Shown: positions 1 through 9,322, numbered from the stretch's first letter. The stretch is DNA of 64,000 nucleotides from a candidate division TM6 bacterium GW2011_GWE2_42_60 (GCA_000996275.1 LCEG01000003.1:1-64000), one strand, 5' to 3'. The notes: generated from the letters alone by a model not told the origin. Numbers and translations: made by a program.

Positions 1-1
1 A

Positions 2-1228
2 GAAGAGACCTGTAGTGAGCTTCTAACAACTCTCGAACTGCTTTCCAAAAAAACAACAGGGACCCTAAAGCACACGCTTTCTCTTAACGAATTAAGCCCT
101 CAAGTCCTCCCTCTCACCGAAAAAAATCCCAATTGCACGTTCATTAGTGATCCAAAAGAATCATATTTTATAGGTGCAGATTTTATGGATTCAGGCAAAA
201 GAATTTGTTTATGGGGTTCTAGCAGAAAACTCTATCGATTTCCCGTGGATTCAACGGGAAGCAAACTCATTAACAATGTAGCTTCTAATGTAAACAAACT
301 GGGTGTAATAAGTCCTGACGGAAATATTGTAACATGGCTCCATATTGAATCTAAGAACCCCTCCCCAAATATTACCTTTTATTATATAAAAGAAAAAAGA
401 GGTGAAGCAGATAACGACTTTGCGAGATTCGTTGAAACTCACACTTTCAGCCAAGACAGTAAATCTCTTTTCATAAGCTTCCTCCCCATTAGTTACTACG
501 CTGGAGAAGACATATATGGTTTAATGAGCAAAATAGATGCATATACCCCTAGAAAACTCATTTTTTGGTTTTCTGACCCTGAGCTTAATCCCATCCCTAC
601 GCCTAAGCCCAGGGCGCATACCACGACCGTCACCAGTATTACGTGCAGTCCTGATGACGCATTTGTTGTCAGTACGGCAGAAAATGATCCGATTGTAAAG
701 GTATGGAATGCACAGACTGGAAAGCTTCTTAAATGGCGTAATCTCCATACACCTGCTTTGAGCGCGGCCATAAGTAAGGATAGCGCATTGATTGCCATGG
801 GAGATGAAAAAGGCAGAATCGCGATTTGGGATTACAAAAACGACAAATTGTTCGGTACATTGGAAACAAATAAACCGGTTTGCGGCCTTGATTGGTCCCC
901 CGATGGAAAAATCTTGTTGGTTAGAACAAAGGAAACAACTAACGACATCTCTTTGTGGAGTGTTGATAAAAAAGTCTGCTTAGAAACTTTAAACTATCAC
1001 TTCACAGAAACAGAACACAGTGTTGACATATTTAGCCCTAAGGCCATTTTCAGCCCCGATGGCAACTTTATTCTCGTAGGCAACGCACATGAAATCACGC
1101 TCTGGCCAAATCCACTGCGGAAAACTGCTGTCGACTGGTTTAAGACCTCTTACAAAACATTTGAACCCATCTTAAACAAGAAAAAAATAACAACAGAGAT
1201 AAGGTACAAAGAAAAATCAGAAAAATGA
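2..1228 (+). CDS. WD40-repeat (beta-propeller) protein, 5' end outside window
   Basis: The reading frame is open from the first bases of the window, so the N-terminus lies upstream; an internal ATG at 185 is not the true start because the codons before it continue the same repeat pattern. About 409 residues are visible. At least four WD40-type blades are recognisable by the pattern S-P-D-G/D followed by hydrophobic strands and a closing V-W or L-W dipeptide (for example VKVWN, IAIWD, ISLWS, ITLWP). Such propellers are protein-interaction scaffolds. The last 30 residues are basic and probably lie outside the propeller. Whether the protein is exported cannot be judged without its N-terminus. 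Confidence 0.8.
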   Translation, partial: EETCSELLTTLELLSKKTTGTLKHTLSLNELSPQVLPLTEKNPNCTFISDPKESYFIGADFMDSGKRICLWGSSRKLYRFPVDSTGSKLINNVASNVNKLGVISPDGNIVTWLHIESKNPSPNITFYYIKEKRGEADNDFARFVETHTFSQDSKSLFISFLPISYYAGEDIYGLMSKIDAYTPRKLIFWFSDPELNPIPTPKPRAHTTTVTSITCSPDDAFVVSTAENDPIVKVWNAQTGKLLKWRNLHTPALSAAISKDSALIAMGDEKGRIAIWDYKNDKLFGTLETNKPVCGLDWSPDGKILLVRTKETTNDISLWSVDKKVCLETLNYHFTETEHSVDIFSPKAIFSPDGNFILVGNAHEITLWPNPLRKTAVDWFKTSYKTFEPILNKKKITTEIRYKEKSEK

Positions 1229-1457
1229 GAACTTAACACCAAGCTCTTATTTTTTTAATTTCAAATCAATTCTATTTTTGCATTGATTTTGAATCTTAAT
1301 CTCTTCTGGCAGGCTTTTTTGGAGAATTATGATACACACATCTTCAAGCCTTTAAAACCAAGAAGAAAATGCTTCATTGTAAAAATCGTTAAACTATGGT
1401 ATATTTTGATTGCATATATGCAAAGTCACCTTTATTTAAGTCTAGGAATGCATTTTC
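1229..1457. other. intergenic region between WD40 and zinc-ribbon genes
   Basis: No gene is seen here. A T-rich tract follows the WD40 stop codon near 1248-1256 but has no convincing stem. The promoter of the next gene lies at 1377-1405. Confidence 0.5.
1377..1405 (+). promoter_or_regulatory. sigma70-type promoter for zinc-ribbon gene
   Basis: TTGTAA at 1377-1382 and TATATT at 1400-1405 are separated by 17 bp. They lie about 50 bp before the start codon at 1458. Confidence 0.45.
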
Positions 1458-1772
1458 ATGAATTTCTCAAATTCAAGGCCGCCAAGAGATCCAAGAGAAC
1501 AACGTGGCCCACGTGGCCCTTTTTGCCAAAGCTGTGGCATGCCTATGTTGAGACCAGAGAAGTTTGGTACAGAAGCATCCGGTGAAGCAAGCAGAGATTA
1601 TTGCTGTTTTTGTTATAAAGAAGGTGCTTTCACAGAACCTTCAATAACCAAAGAGCAAATGCTCCAAAAAGTTACGCGTATTATGGTACAACGTCGTGGC
1701 ATGCCCGAAGAAAAAGCGGAAAGCATGGCAAACAACATTGTTCCACGCCTCAAACGTTGGACAAATAACTAA
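1458..1772 (+). CDS. small zinc-ribbon protein (PF12674-like)
   Basis: A 104-residue soluble protein. Residues 23-52 carry C-x2-C (FCQSCGMPM) and, after a spacer containing FGTE, a second pair in YCCFCYKEG, with G-A-F following. This is the layout of the putative zinc ribbon domain found in many small bacterial proteins, often followed as here by a short helical tail (KEQMLQKVTRIM...). The N-terminus is rich in Arg and Pro. No signal peptide is present. The function of the family is unknown; a nucleic-acid or protein-binding role would be a guess. The gene has its own promoter and is followed by a strong terminator, so it is monocistronic. Confidence 0.75.
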   Translation: MNFSNSRPPRDPREQRGPRGPFCQSCGMPMLRPEKFGTEASGEASRDYCCFCYKEGAFTEPSITKEQMLQKVTRIMVQRRGMPEEKAESMANNIVPRLKRWTNN

Positions 1773-1811
1773 AATCGCTACGGTATAATTACCGTCGCAT
1801 TTAGTATAAGA

Positions 1812-1862
1812 AAGTCACGAAGAAGATCTGTTTCGACAGAGAGTCTTCGTGACTTCTTTTTT
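1812..1862 (+). terminator. rho-independent terminator after zinc-ribbon gene
   Basis: A perfect 12-bp stem (AAGTCACGAAGA at 1812-1823 with TCTTCGTGACTT at 1844-1855) is followed by a T-run at 1857-1862. Confidence 0.85.
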
Positions 1863-1887
1863 AACCACACTACACCAGGATGCAATC

Positions 1888-2511
1888 ATGACAAAACACC
1901 CTCTTCCGATACCTCTTCATGATTTTCCCTGCCCACTCATAACACCGCGTCTTTTCCTCAGATCTCCACAACCGAGTGATGGAGCTGCTCTGCATAGTGC
2001 AGCGATAGAATCAAAAAAAGAATTTGACGCTTTTATGCCCTGGGCATGGGAGACAAATGCAACTCAAGAAAATTCAGAGCTCTTTGCCTGCCAAGCTGCT
2101 ACTAATTGGATTGTTAAAAAAAACGAAGAGCCTTGGTTCCAATACCTCATTATAGAAAAAAAGACCCAGCAGGTAGTGGGCATCTGCAGCCTCCATACTA
2201 TTGACTGGGATGTTCCCTGTTTTGAAATTGGCTATTGGCTCCGTACCTCAAAAACCGGGCTTGGGTTTATGGCTGAAGCCGTTAACGCCCTTACGCGTTA
2301 TGCCTTTGATGAGCTGTATGCACAAAGAATTGAGATTCGATGTGACAAAATCAACCAGAAGAGCCAAGGCGTCCCGCTTCGGCTTGGCTATCAACTCGAA
2401 GCAACACTTGTCTCAAACCGCATTTTACCCCTCACCGGGCAACTCAGCGACACCTTAATTTTTGTGCGACATGATGCATCAGATCTTCCAACTCTCACGG
2501 TATACCGATAA
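1888..2511 (+). CDS. GNAT-family N-acetyltransferase, RimJ/RimL type
   Basis: The product has 207 residues. The N-terminal motif TPRLFLRSPQPSD, the central EIGYWLR and the G-x-G-F-M-A-E-A-V segment of the acetyl-CoA site, followed by a helix ending RYAFDEL and RIEIRCD, are typical of RimJ/RimL-like acetyltransferases, which acetylate ribosomal-protein N-termini or small molecules. The expected Asn-S-x-x-V-x-x-K-x-G-F/Y segment reads KINQKSQGVPLRLGY. The start is placed at ATG 1888 because AGGA at 1877-1880 lies 7 bases before it; the upstream in-frame GTG at 1849 sits inside the terminator of the previous gene. The substrate is unknown. Confidence 0.85.
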   Translation: MTKHPLPIPLHDFPCPLITPRLFLRSPQPSDGAALHSAAIESKKEFDAFMPWAWETNATQENSELFACQAATNWIVKKNEEPWFQYLIIEKKTQQVVGICSLHTIDWDVPCFEIGYWLRTSKTGLGFMAEAVNALTRYAFDELYAQRIEIRCDKINQKSQGVPLRLGYQLEATLVSNRILPLTGQLSDTLIFVRHDASDLPTLTVYR

Positions 2512-2608
2512 ATAAATTTGACAAATATAAAATTTATGTCACACTGAATACAAGACATCAGGAAAAACCAAATAAAAAACAGATAATCCAAATAATGGAG
2601 ATAAAGAT

Positions 2609-3754
2609 ATGTTTAAAGTAAATAATAAAGTTAAAAATGCAGCACTCACCGCAGTTTTTTTTGCAATGTTACCAGGTATGAGTACAAAAGCAATGCAACA
2701 AGACCAGTCACCTAACGAAAAACTGAGAATAGCTATTATGGATAATAATCTTAAAGCTGCAAAAATCGCTCTTACAGATGGTGCAAAGCTTGATCTAGAA
2801 CATTCTTTTATGATTAATTGTTATATTTTTAACAAAGATTTTGATTTTTTTAAACTCCTTGTTAAAAAAGGTGTTTTAGATATCAATGCCCACTCAAATT
2901 ACGGAAATACCGCGTTAAATATGGCTATAACAAAGGACTTATCCAAAAACTTAGTACAGTGGCTTATAGAACATGGCGCTGACATTACCACCGCTGGCAC
3001 AAGCACAGATCCAAAGATAACAGCATATTTAAAGATGGTGACTGATTTTTATCAAGTAAGCAAAGGCGCAATGACCTTCAACCAATTTGTTCTTACGCAT
3101 CTAACCTCCAATGATCAAAATGCTCGGGTACAAGATATTCTTCCCTTGCTCCATTTAGGTTCAAAAAACTTTGCCGATCATCTTTATACGTGGCTTAAAG
3201 AGAATGATTTACTGGCCCAAGCAGACAAACCGTCCATTGATTTTCCACGTGAAAATATAACCAAATTCATTTCGTGGTATATGGAGCATGAAACATGGCG
3301 TAAAGAAGTAGATAGTAAAATGCAACCTGGGATCAGCTACAGAGTCGAAGCCGACGAAAAAGAAGGATATATCGTACAACCTAAAAAAAGTAATTTATTT
3401 CTCCACGTAAGCAAATTAGAAGCCGGAGTCAAATGGCTCTATGTTAAAATTCTCAAAGATGCCCGGAACTCTTGTGCTCGACGACATAAATGGCTCAACA
3501 TCTGCTTTGAAAATTACGCTGACAAAAATGGTAAGTTTGAACAGGCTGTTGATTTGTACGTGAAGAAAGTCGTTACAGACCCTCGAGAGCTTCAAAGGAT
3601 TCACAAAAGTAAGAATATGCTAATTCAAAGAAAGAATCTCGGCACATTGATTGTTCCAAACATCAATAAACTGCCAAAGTTAGTTGTAACTACAACAACT
3701 TCAAATGCAGCAAGCCGTAAATTTGTTGATATAAAATTGAAAATAGCTAAGTAA
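2609..3754 (+). CDS. exported ankyrin-repeat protein (381 aa)
   Basis: A signal peptide of about 29 residues (KVKNAALTAVFFAMLPGMSTKAMQ) precedes two to three divergent ankyrin repeats at about residues 35-130; the clearest has G-N-T-A-L and LIEHGADI. The remaining 250 residues have no domain I recognise; they are helical, rich in Lys and Trp, and end in a basic tail. A GGAG Shine-Dalgarno lies 10 bases before ATG 2609. A TTGACA box 91 bases upstream may be its promoter. The gene stands alone and is followed by a long palindromic terminator. Ankyrin repeats bind proteins; action on host proteins is inferred from the signal peptide and genome context. Confidence 0.75.
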   Translation: MFKVNNKVKNAALTAVFFAMLPGMSTKAMQQDQSPNEKLRIAIMDNNLKAAKIALTDGAKLDLEHSFMINCYIFNKDFDFFKLLVKKGVLDINAHSNYGNTALNMAITKDLSKNLVQWLIEHGADITTAGTSTDPKITAYLKMVTDFYQVSKGAMTFNQFVLTHLTSNDQNARVQDILPLLHLGSKNFADHLYTWLKENDLLAQADKPSIDFPRENITKFISWYMEHETWRKEVDSKMQPGISYRVEADEKEGYIVQPKKSNLFLHVSKLEAGVKWLYVKILKDARNSCARRHKWLNICFENYADKNGKFEQAVDLYVKKVVTDPRELQRIHKSKNMLIQRKNLGTLIVPNINKLPKLVVTTTTSNAASRKFVDIKLKIAK

Positions 3755-3760
3755 AGTAAC

Positions 3761-3810
3761 TTATCGAAGTAGACAGGAGACCCTTGCGGGTCTCCTGTCT
3801 ACTTCGATAA
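3761..3810. terminator. perfect 23-bp hairpin, bidirectional terminator
   Basis: A perfect inverted repeat with 23-bp arms (3761-3783 and 3788-3810) and a TTGC loop lies between two convergent ankyrin genes, so it can serve both. There is no long T-run, so its strength rests on the stem. Confidence 0.75.
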
Positions 3811-3890
3811 TACAGACTCAGGATTTAATCCTTCAATTAATAGTCTTGTAATCGTCTTGTTTTTTACATTAACGCCAAAAAAATCTCACC

Positions 3891-6497
3891 CTAACAAATT
3901 TTTTCAACAGAACTGTTTGCATAGCCAATATTCTTAAGTAACTGCCCTAATTTAAGGCGACTATTGGCCTTAAGAAGATCAAGGGGAGTTTTCCCATTCT
4001 TATTTTTAATGGTAGCGCTCGCTTTGGTCTCAAAAAGTAATTTTGCTAAACCTAAGCAATCATTATCACATGCCCAATGTAAAAGAGTATTCCCATTATC
4101 ATCCTTCTTATTAACATCAAGACCGCCTTTTATGAGCGGCTTAATTCGAGATTCAAGCCCTTTATTTTTCTTTAAGAAAAATAATAAGCATAATGCGGCA
4201 CGGTCTTTAAGGGTTCCCTGTTGTTCTAGAAGATTAAGAGGAATATTACCCCCTTTTATCAAGGATTTAACCTGAGGCTCAAGATCTTGATTGCCTTTTT
4301 GTTGTAAAAGCAGCAGAAAGATTTCTGCTCGTTCTTTTGATGTAACATCTAAAAGATCGAGAGGAGAATATCCTTTTGTATTTTTGGTAGAAACGTCAAC
4401 ATCATTAGAAATAAGAAACTTCACTATATCAAGATAACCATTAGCACATGCGTAATGTAGAACGGTATTCCCATCACTATCCTGTGCGGTAATATCAAAA
4501 TCTTTTTTTGTGAGCAACTGTATAATTGCAGCTCTGTTCTTATGACCATTTTGCATAAGCGACATTGCGAGTAAAGCAGGATATTGAGGCGCACATTCTT
4601 GTATTCCTAAAAGATCAATCTGGGTCTTGCCGTCCTTATTGGATACATTAACCGATGCCCCTTTTTCAATAAGAAGCGATCCAATACCTAAAAAGCCTTG
4701 TTTATATGCCACATGCAAAGGAGTTTCACCACACTTGTTTTTTGCATTAACATCTGCCCCTTTTTTTACAAGAAGCTCAACTAAACCAAAATGACCTTTT
4801 TTACATGCCAAAAACAAAGGCGTCTCTTCATTTTTATCACGGACATCAATTTGAGCATTTTTCTCTAACAGAAACTCCGCTACCTCAATTAAACCGCTCT
4901 CACTTGCCAAATGCAGCAAAGTACAATAATTTTCATTATCTTGCGCATTGATATCAACTCCTCGCTTAATCAATTCTTTTATTTGAGGAGTAACCTTTCG
5001 ATTTCCTCCCTTTAAAAGCACTACACAAAGCTTCGTCAATTGTTCTAATTCTTTTAATAGATCAAAGGGAATGTTACCAGACTGACTTTTAATAGCAACA
5101 GCAGCACCTTTTTCAATAAGTATACCTGCTATGTCAAGGTGACCAGATCCGCATGCCCAATACAAAGGAGTTTCATCATATTTGTCTTTAGCATTAAGAT
5201 CAGCGCCATTGTCTATAAGAAACTTTACTATTTCACGGGAACCAAAAAGGCACGCCGCATGCAAAGGAGTATGAGAATTTAACACAGTCCTTGCGTTAAC
5301 CACAGTACCGTTTTTAACAAGAAGCTCTACGACGCTACAATCATCCTGGCTGCAAGCGAAATGTAAAGGTGTATAATCATCGCCATCTTTAGCCAAAATT
5401 GAAGCACCTTGTTTAATAAGAAATTGTACTATATCAAAAAAACCATTTTTACATGCCCAATGCAGCAAAGTTTTACCGTCAGCATCCTGCGTTTTAACAT
5501 TAAGTCCACTTTGAACCAACTGCTTTATTTGGGCCTTAAAGGCTTTAGCATTTTTTGCAAATAACGACAAACAAAACTCTGTCCGCTCCTCTAAAAAGCC
5601 CTTTGAAGCTAAAAGATCAATGGACGTTTTACCATTCTTGTTTTTAATAGTAACATCCGCCCCTTTTTCAACAAAAAGGTTGGCTATTGAAAAAAAACCT
5701 CTCTGGCACGCTACATGGAGCGGGGTATTGCCATCAATATCACAGGTATTAAAATCAAGGCCATTCTTCATGAACGTCACTACATACGTCTCAATATTTT
5801 GAATACCTCTTTTCATAAGCAAAATGCAAAGTTCAGCCCGCTGCTGAGACGTAGCCTGATCTAACAACTCATCCTTTATACTTAACAACTCAAGAGGAGT
5901 GCTGCCATTCTTATTTTTAGCCTTAACATCAGCGCCCTTACTAATAAGAAGATTGATTATTTCCAGAGTACTAGATTCAATCGCTTCAAAAAGCGGAGTT
6001 TCGCCATCACTCGTGCTCACTTTGACGCTTGCACCCTTTTCAACAAGAAGCTTTACTATCCCAGAAGTCCTGGATCGAAGAGCCTGGTAAATCGGCGTCT
6101 CACCAGATTTAGCTTTAGCATTAACATTCGCAAAGTTTTCAATAAGAACCTTCGCCATACCGACAGAATCCTGCATACAAGCCCAATGAAGCGCTGTATA
6201 TCCATCACTATCTTTCTCGTTAACATCATGGGGATAAGTAGTCGTAGCAACTACCATAGCAGTCGGAGGATTGGCAGAAATTGCCACAGTACTATATGTC
6301 GTTATTGGCGCCAAAAATTTTCCAACATCCTTAGGCTCAGCATGCTTAACAAGTTCATGTAGCTCAATTACATAGCCATGCGGAGCCTGTCCTGCATGAA
6401 GAGATTGAACACTTATAACAAGAGCGATAAGCACGAAAAAATTTTTTACAGGATTTAATCCAAGATTTAATCTTGAAACTTGCTTGATGTTTTTCAT
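3891..6497 (-). CDS. exported giant ankyrin-repeat protein (868 aa)
   Basis: After a signal peptide (about residues 18-36, FFVLIALVISVQSLHA) nearly the whole protein is ankyrin repeats, about 20 units. Some 14 are canonical 33-residue units (G-x-T-P-L-H-x-A, then I-V-x-L-L-I-x-x-G-A-D-V). They alternate with five or six longer units of about 48 residues which start NGKTPLDLL, insert a helix with R-A-E-x-C-L-L-L-L and end I-K-x-L-I-x-x-G-L-D-V. This higher-order pattern suggests growth by block duplication. The repeat array runs to the C-terminus with no further domain. A near-consensus promoter lies at 6549-6577. Host-protein binding is an inference from context. Confidence 0.88.
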   Translation of the reverse strand: MKNIKQVSRLNLGLNPVKNFFVLIALVISVQSLHAGQAPHGYVIELHELVKHAEPKDVGKFLAPITTYSTVAISANPPTAMVVATTTYPHDVNEKDSDGYTALHWACMQDSVGMAKVLIENFANVNAKAKSGETPIYQALRSRTSGIVKLLVEKGASVKVSTSDGETPLFEAIESSTLEIINLLISKGADVKAKNKNGSTPLELLSIKDELLDQATSQQRAELCILLMKRGIQNIETYVVTFMKNGLDFNTCDIDGNTPLHVACQRGFFSIANLFVEKGADVTIKNKNGKTSIDLLASKGFLEERTEFCLSLFAKNAKAFKAQIKQLVQSGLNVKTQDADGKTLLHWACKNGFFDIVQFLIKQGASILAKDGDDYTPLHFACSQDDCSVVELLVKNGTVVNARTVLNSHTPLHAACLFGSREIVKFLIDNGADLNAKDKYDETPLYWACGSGHLDIAGILIEKGAAVAIKSQSGNIPFDLLKELEQLTKLCVVLLKGGNRKVTPQIKELIKRGVDINAQDNENYCTLLHLASESGLIEVAEFLLEKNAQIDVRDKNEETPLFLACKKGHFGLVELLVKKGADVNAKNKCGETPLHVAYKQGFLGIGSLLIEKGASVNVSNKDGKTQIDLLGIQECAPQYPALLAMSLMQNGHKNRAAIIQLLTKKDFDITAQDSDGNTVLHYACANGYLDIVKFLISNDVDVSTKNTKGYSPLDLLDVTSKERAEIFLLLLQQKGNQDLEPQVKSLIKGGNIPLNLLEQQGTLKDRAALCLLFFLKKNKGLESRIKPLIKGGLDVNKKDDNGNTLLHWACDNDCLGLAKLLFETKASATIKNKNGKTPLDLLKANSRLKLGQLLKNIGYANSSVEKIC

Positions 6498-6548
6498 TTG
6501 CTTCTATTCGAAATAACGGGGTAATAAAGATTATATTTAATACTTCAT

Positions 6549-6577
6549 GTTATAAGTAAACCTCGCCAAGCTGTCAA
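6549..6577 (-). promoter_or_regulatory. sigma70 promoter for the 868-aa ankyrin gene
   Basis: On the minus strand TTGACA (6577-6572) and TATAAC (6554-6549) are spaced by 17 bp, 52 bases ahead of the start codon at 6497. Confidence 0.65.
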
Positions 6578-6675
6578 ACACGCAACTCAACCTTCTCTAC
6601 CATTTCTTTTCCACCTCTACACCAACTATACAAAAATTGAGTAGGGGGCGAAAGAAGTTAAATATACCTCTAATA

Positions 6676-6705
6676 AAAAAGGGGGCCCTTGCGGGTCCCC
6701 TTTTT
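6676..6705 (-). terminator. terminator after the thioesterase-like gene
   Basis: A 13-bp stem with one G-T pair and a TTGC loop lies between A- and T-runs. It ends transcription of the minus-strand gene whose stop codon is at 6727. The core CCC-TTGC-GGG equals that of the hairpin at 3761-3810. Confidence 0.85.
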
Positions 6706-6726
6706 GTGATTACTATGATTGCAATA

Positions 6727-8931
6727 TTAGCTAATAAGTCCAAGTGATCTTAGATAGTCAATCATCTGGATCTGCCCATTAGCCTGAGCAACTGAAACAA
6801 GACTTTCCAAAGAGCTTGGCACAAGTCGTACCACTTCCAACAGCCATTGCGCTACCGGAAGCGACCCTGATCCAAAAGCATAATACAACAGAGTATTCAG
6901 CGTCTCTTGTGTCAATGGTCTACCAAGAGCACTATGTTGATCGTAGAGGTATTGGGCTATTTCAACTTTATTGCCTGCATAAAGGATTGGTAGCATTCCT
7001 ACAGAGTCGATGTGCTCTATATTAACCGGGTTACAATTTGTAATCTGAGTTACGAGTGCCAAGTTATTGTAACACACTGCAGTTTCGATAGATGGTCTTC
7101 CTTGAGTCATAAAAGTATTGATATAACTTACAATATGATATTGATAGTTATTCTGAGCTATCGTGATGAGATTATCTTTGCAACCAGTTATATCAAAATA
7201 AAGTCCTTCAATAATCCATTGCACCACAGGAAGCGATCCCGCTCCACAAGCAAAATACAAGAGTTGATATATTTGCTGCAAGCTAAGAAGGCCATAGGTG
7301 CGATGTTGCGCAAAAAGATATTGCGCTATATCAAGCTTATTCCCTGCAAAATAGATGGGCAACATTGACGACTCTAGCTGATTAATCAAAACAGGATTAG
7401 CCGCAACCATTTGGGTAACCAGAGCAAGGTTGTTTTGAGCGACTGCGCTGTGCAGAGTTTGTGGAACAAAACTATTAATATAAGAAATCATCGCTGTCTG
7501 GTGGTTTTCATCTGCTACGGCAATCAAGGTAGGCTTGATGTCAGCTGGATTGAAATGAAGCCCTTCTATAATCCACTGCGCAACCGCCAAAGATCCTGAC
7601 CCAAAAGCATTAACAAGAAGCTCAGATTGCTCTGACAAAGGAAGTGGTTTATTTAAAAGAAGTGCCTGTGAGTAGAGTAGCTGCGCTATTTCAAGCTTGT
7701 TTCCCGCATAGTAAATAGGAAGCCGGCCAAAACCATCACGCCGTAAAGCCCGAGAACTGTCTTCACTGAGCAAGAGCTGGACATAGGCAAGATTATTGTT
7801 TTTTACCGCATCAAATATCTCATTAGGAGGTCTTTGGGTGACAATGGCTCGAAGATAATTCATAGCTATTGTTACGCCAGGCCCTTCACACCCGTGGCCC
7901 ATTCCATAAGGACATTCAAAGAACAACCTTCCGTTGTCATACATATCACGCAACCCAAGAAGATTATCTGTGTATTGTGCAGTTTCTGTAAAAGTCCTTT
8001 CTAGATCAGTTCGAGAGCCCCATTTGTAGAAGCGCATAGACCCAGAACGGTCTGGTTTTATAACAAAATCAGTGTTTGCCCAGAGCATCAAAATACAATT
8101 TAACTTTTGTATGTTTGTTTTATATTGTGCTGCATTTGCATGATCTTTTTCGTTGTTAAAGTAAGGGAGAAAGCTGTTAAAAGCTAAGTAATCAGCTTTA
8201 TGCTCAGGGTCTTTCCAGTAGTTTGCAACACTAATAAGATCTTGCCCTATGGCATTATAAAAGATTATTCGCACCAACGGCCAATCTTGGGCTACCAATG
8301 ATTTAATAAGACTTGCGATAGACTCTCTCAGAGGATCTAATATGTCCCCTCTGGTTTTTGCCGTTTGCCCTATTGTTTTGACCGCATTTTCTACCGTCAT
8401 AGAACCAAAGCCTACTACATCAATAGTGGTACCTTTAATTCCCAAAAGATTGGTGATTGCTTGAAGAATAAGATCATCTGCATGCCACACAACAAGATCT
8501 ACCCATTCAGTCCAGGAATCGGGCAGGCCAAACTCTCCAGCCTGGGGGCTTGCACAGGAAAGAAGACTATCTATAGTAAACGGTAGAATATGGGCATATT
8601 TCTCGATAAAAGCACGTGCAAGAAGCCCACCTTGAGAGAACCCTATTACAATGACTCGTTTCCCAACAAGAGCAGCGTTTGTGCTCGCATCTGCATAGAG
8701 GTCATCTAACAGATGGTACATGCCGCGATTGGTAGTGGCAGCCGATCCGTCACCAATTCGCCCCATAACCATTGGTATCGTTGGAAATTCTGCATGAAAA
8801 GCTTGCGCAATAGGTGGAAAATCTTCAGTAGAATTGAGCCCCCTTACCACAAAAACAGCATAATCTTCCGGTACATACGCCCCACTAAAAGACGCGAAAA
8901 GGCAAAAAAGTGCTAAAAGCAGTTTCTTCAT
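6727..8931 (-). CDS. exported palmitoyl-protein-thioesterase-like hydrolase with ankyrin-like C-terminal repeats
   Basis: The protein has 734 residues with a signal peptide (residues 1-18). Residues 22-365 resemble the palmitoyl-protein thioesterase family (PF02089, animal PPT1): a VVRGLNS strand-loop, the nucleophile elbow G-F-S-Q-G-G with Ser99, and a C-terminal stretch ETAQYTDNLLGLRDM-x-DNGRL-F that closely follows the corresponding PPT1 segment. Candidate triad partners are Asp288 or Asp294 and His346 (GMGHG). Residues 370-734 hold three related units of about 117 residues, each with ankyrin-like helices (N-N-L-A-L-V-x-Q, P-I-x-Y-A-G-N-K-x-E-I-A-Q). Such enzymes remove fatty acyl groups from cysteines of proteins. 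AAGGAG precedes the ATG. A host-directed depalmitoylase is inference. Confidence 0.8.
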   Translation of the reverse strand: MKKLLLALFCLFASFSGAYVPEDYAVFVVRGLNSTEDFPPIAQAFHAEFPTIPMVMGRIGDGSAATTNRGMYHLLDDLYADASTNAALVGKRVIVIGFSQGGLLARAFIEKYAHILPFTIDSLLSCASPQAGEFGLPDSWTEWVDLVVWHADDLILQAITNLLGIKGTTIDVVGFGSMTVENAVKTIGQTAKTRGDILDPLRESIASLIKSLVAQDWPLVRIIFYNAIGQDLISVANYWKDPEHKADYLAFNSFLPYFNNEKDHANAAQYKTNIQKLNCILMLWANTDFVIKPDRSGSMRFYKWGSRTDLERTFTETAQYTDNLLGLRDMYDNGRLFFECPYGMGHGCEGPGVTIAMNYLRAIVTQRPPNEIFDAVKNNNLAYVQLLLSEDSSRALRRDGFGRLPIYYAGNKLEIAQLLYSQALLLNKPLPLSEQSELLVNAFGSGSLAVAQWIIEGLHFNPADIKPTLIAVADENHQTAMISYINSFVPQTLHSAVAQNNLALVTQMVAANPVLINQLESSMLPIYFAGNKLDIAQYLFAQHRTYGLLSLQQIYQLLYFACGAGSLPVVQWIIEGLYFDITGCKDNLITIAQNNYQYHIVSYINTFMTQGRPSIETAVCYNNLALVTQITNCNPVNIEHIDSVGMLPILYAGNKVEIAQYLYDQHSALGRPLTQETLNTLLYYAFGSGSLPVAQWLLEVVRLVPSSLESLVSVAQANGQIQMIDYLRSLGLIS

Positions 8932-9322
8932 AAGCCTTACTCCTTTCTAACTCCATTACAAACGATAGTGTTACTTTTATATTGTTATAAACCCCACCTC
9001 CTTGTAAAAATGAATGGTAATTTCTAGTACCATAAATCTTTCAGAACCAAGATGCAACCAATAAAATTTTATCGTAGCAAGCTACGCTGCAGATGGAGCA
9101 AAAGGCTACTTATTCACGCATTCGTTTAAAAAAATTGCAATTTTGTGATATTCTGGTAGTATTAAATATATAAAAACTATTCGCTATTAGAAATAAAATC
9201 AAATTATAACTGAATTTATAGCAAATATCTTGATAGATTATGACGACAAATAGCCAGAATAATATAGTTTTTTTGGTTTATTAGGATTTGTTAGCATTTA
9301 TTAGTAATGAAAGAGAAGTAAT
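8932..9322. other. divergent intergenic region
   Basis: No gene is seen in these 391 bp. A plausible promoter for the rightward operon is at 9135-9162. Otherwise the stretch is AT-rich without a stable hairpin. Confidence 0.5.
9135..9162 (+). promoter_or_regulatory. candidate promoter of the caspase-like gene pair
   Basis: TTGCAA at 9135-9140 and TAGTAT at 9157-9162 are spaced by 16 bp. They leave a leader of about 155 bases before ATG 9323. Confidence 0.4.

Noticed and set aside
1283-1585. A 100-codon frame overlapping the zinc-ribbon gene
   Set aside because: It covers the promoter and most of the real gene in another frame; the zinc-ribbon frame has clear family motifs.
1849-1887. N-terminal extension of the GNAT protein from GTG 1849
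   Set aside because: The codon lies inside the terminator hairpin of the previous gene, and ATG 1888 has a good ribosome site.
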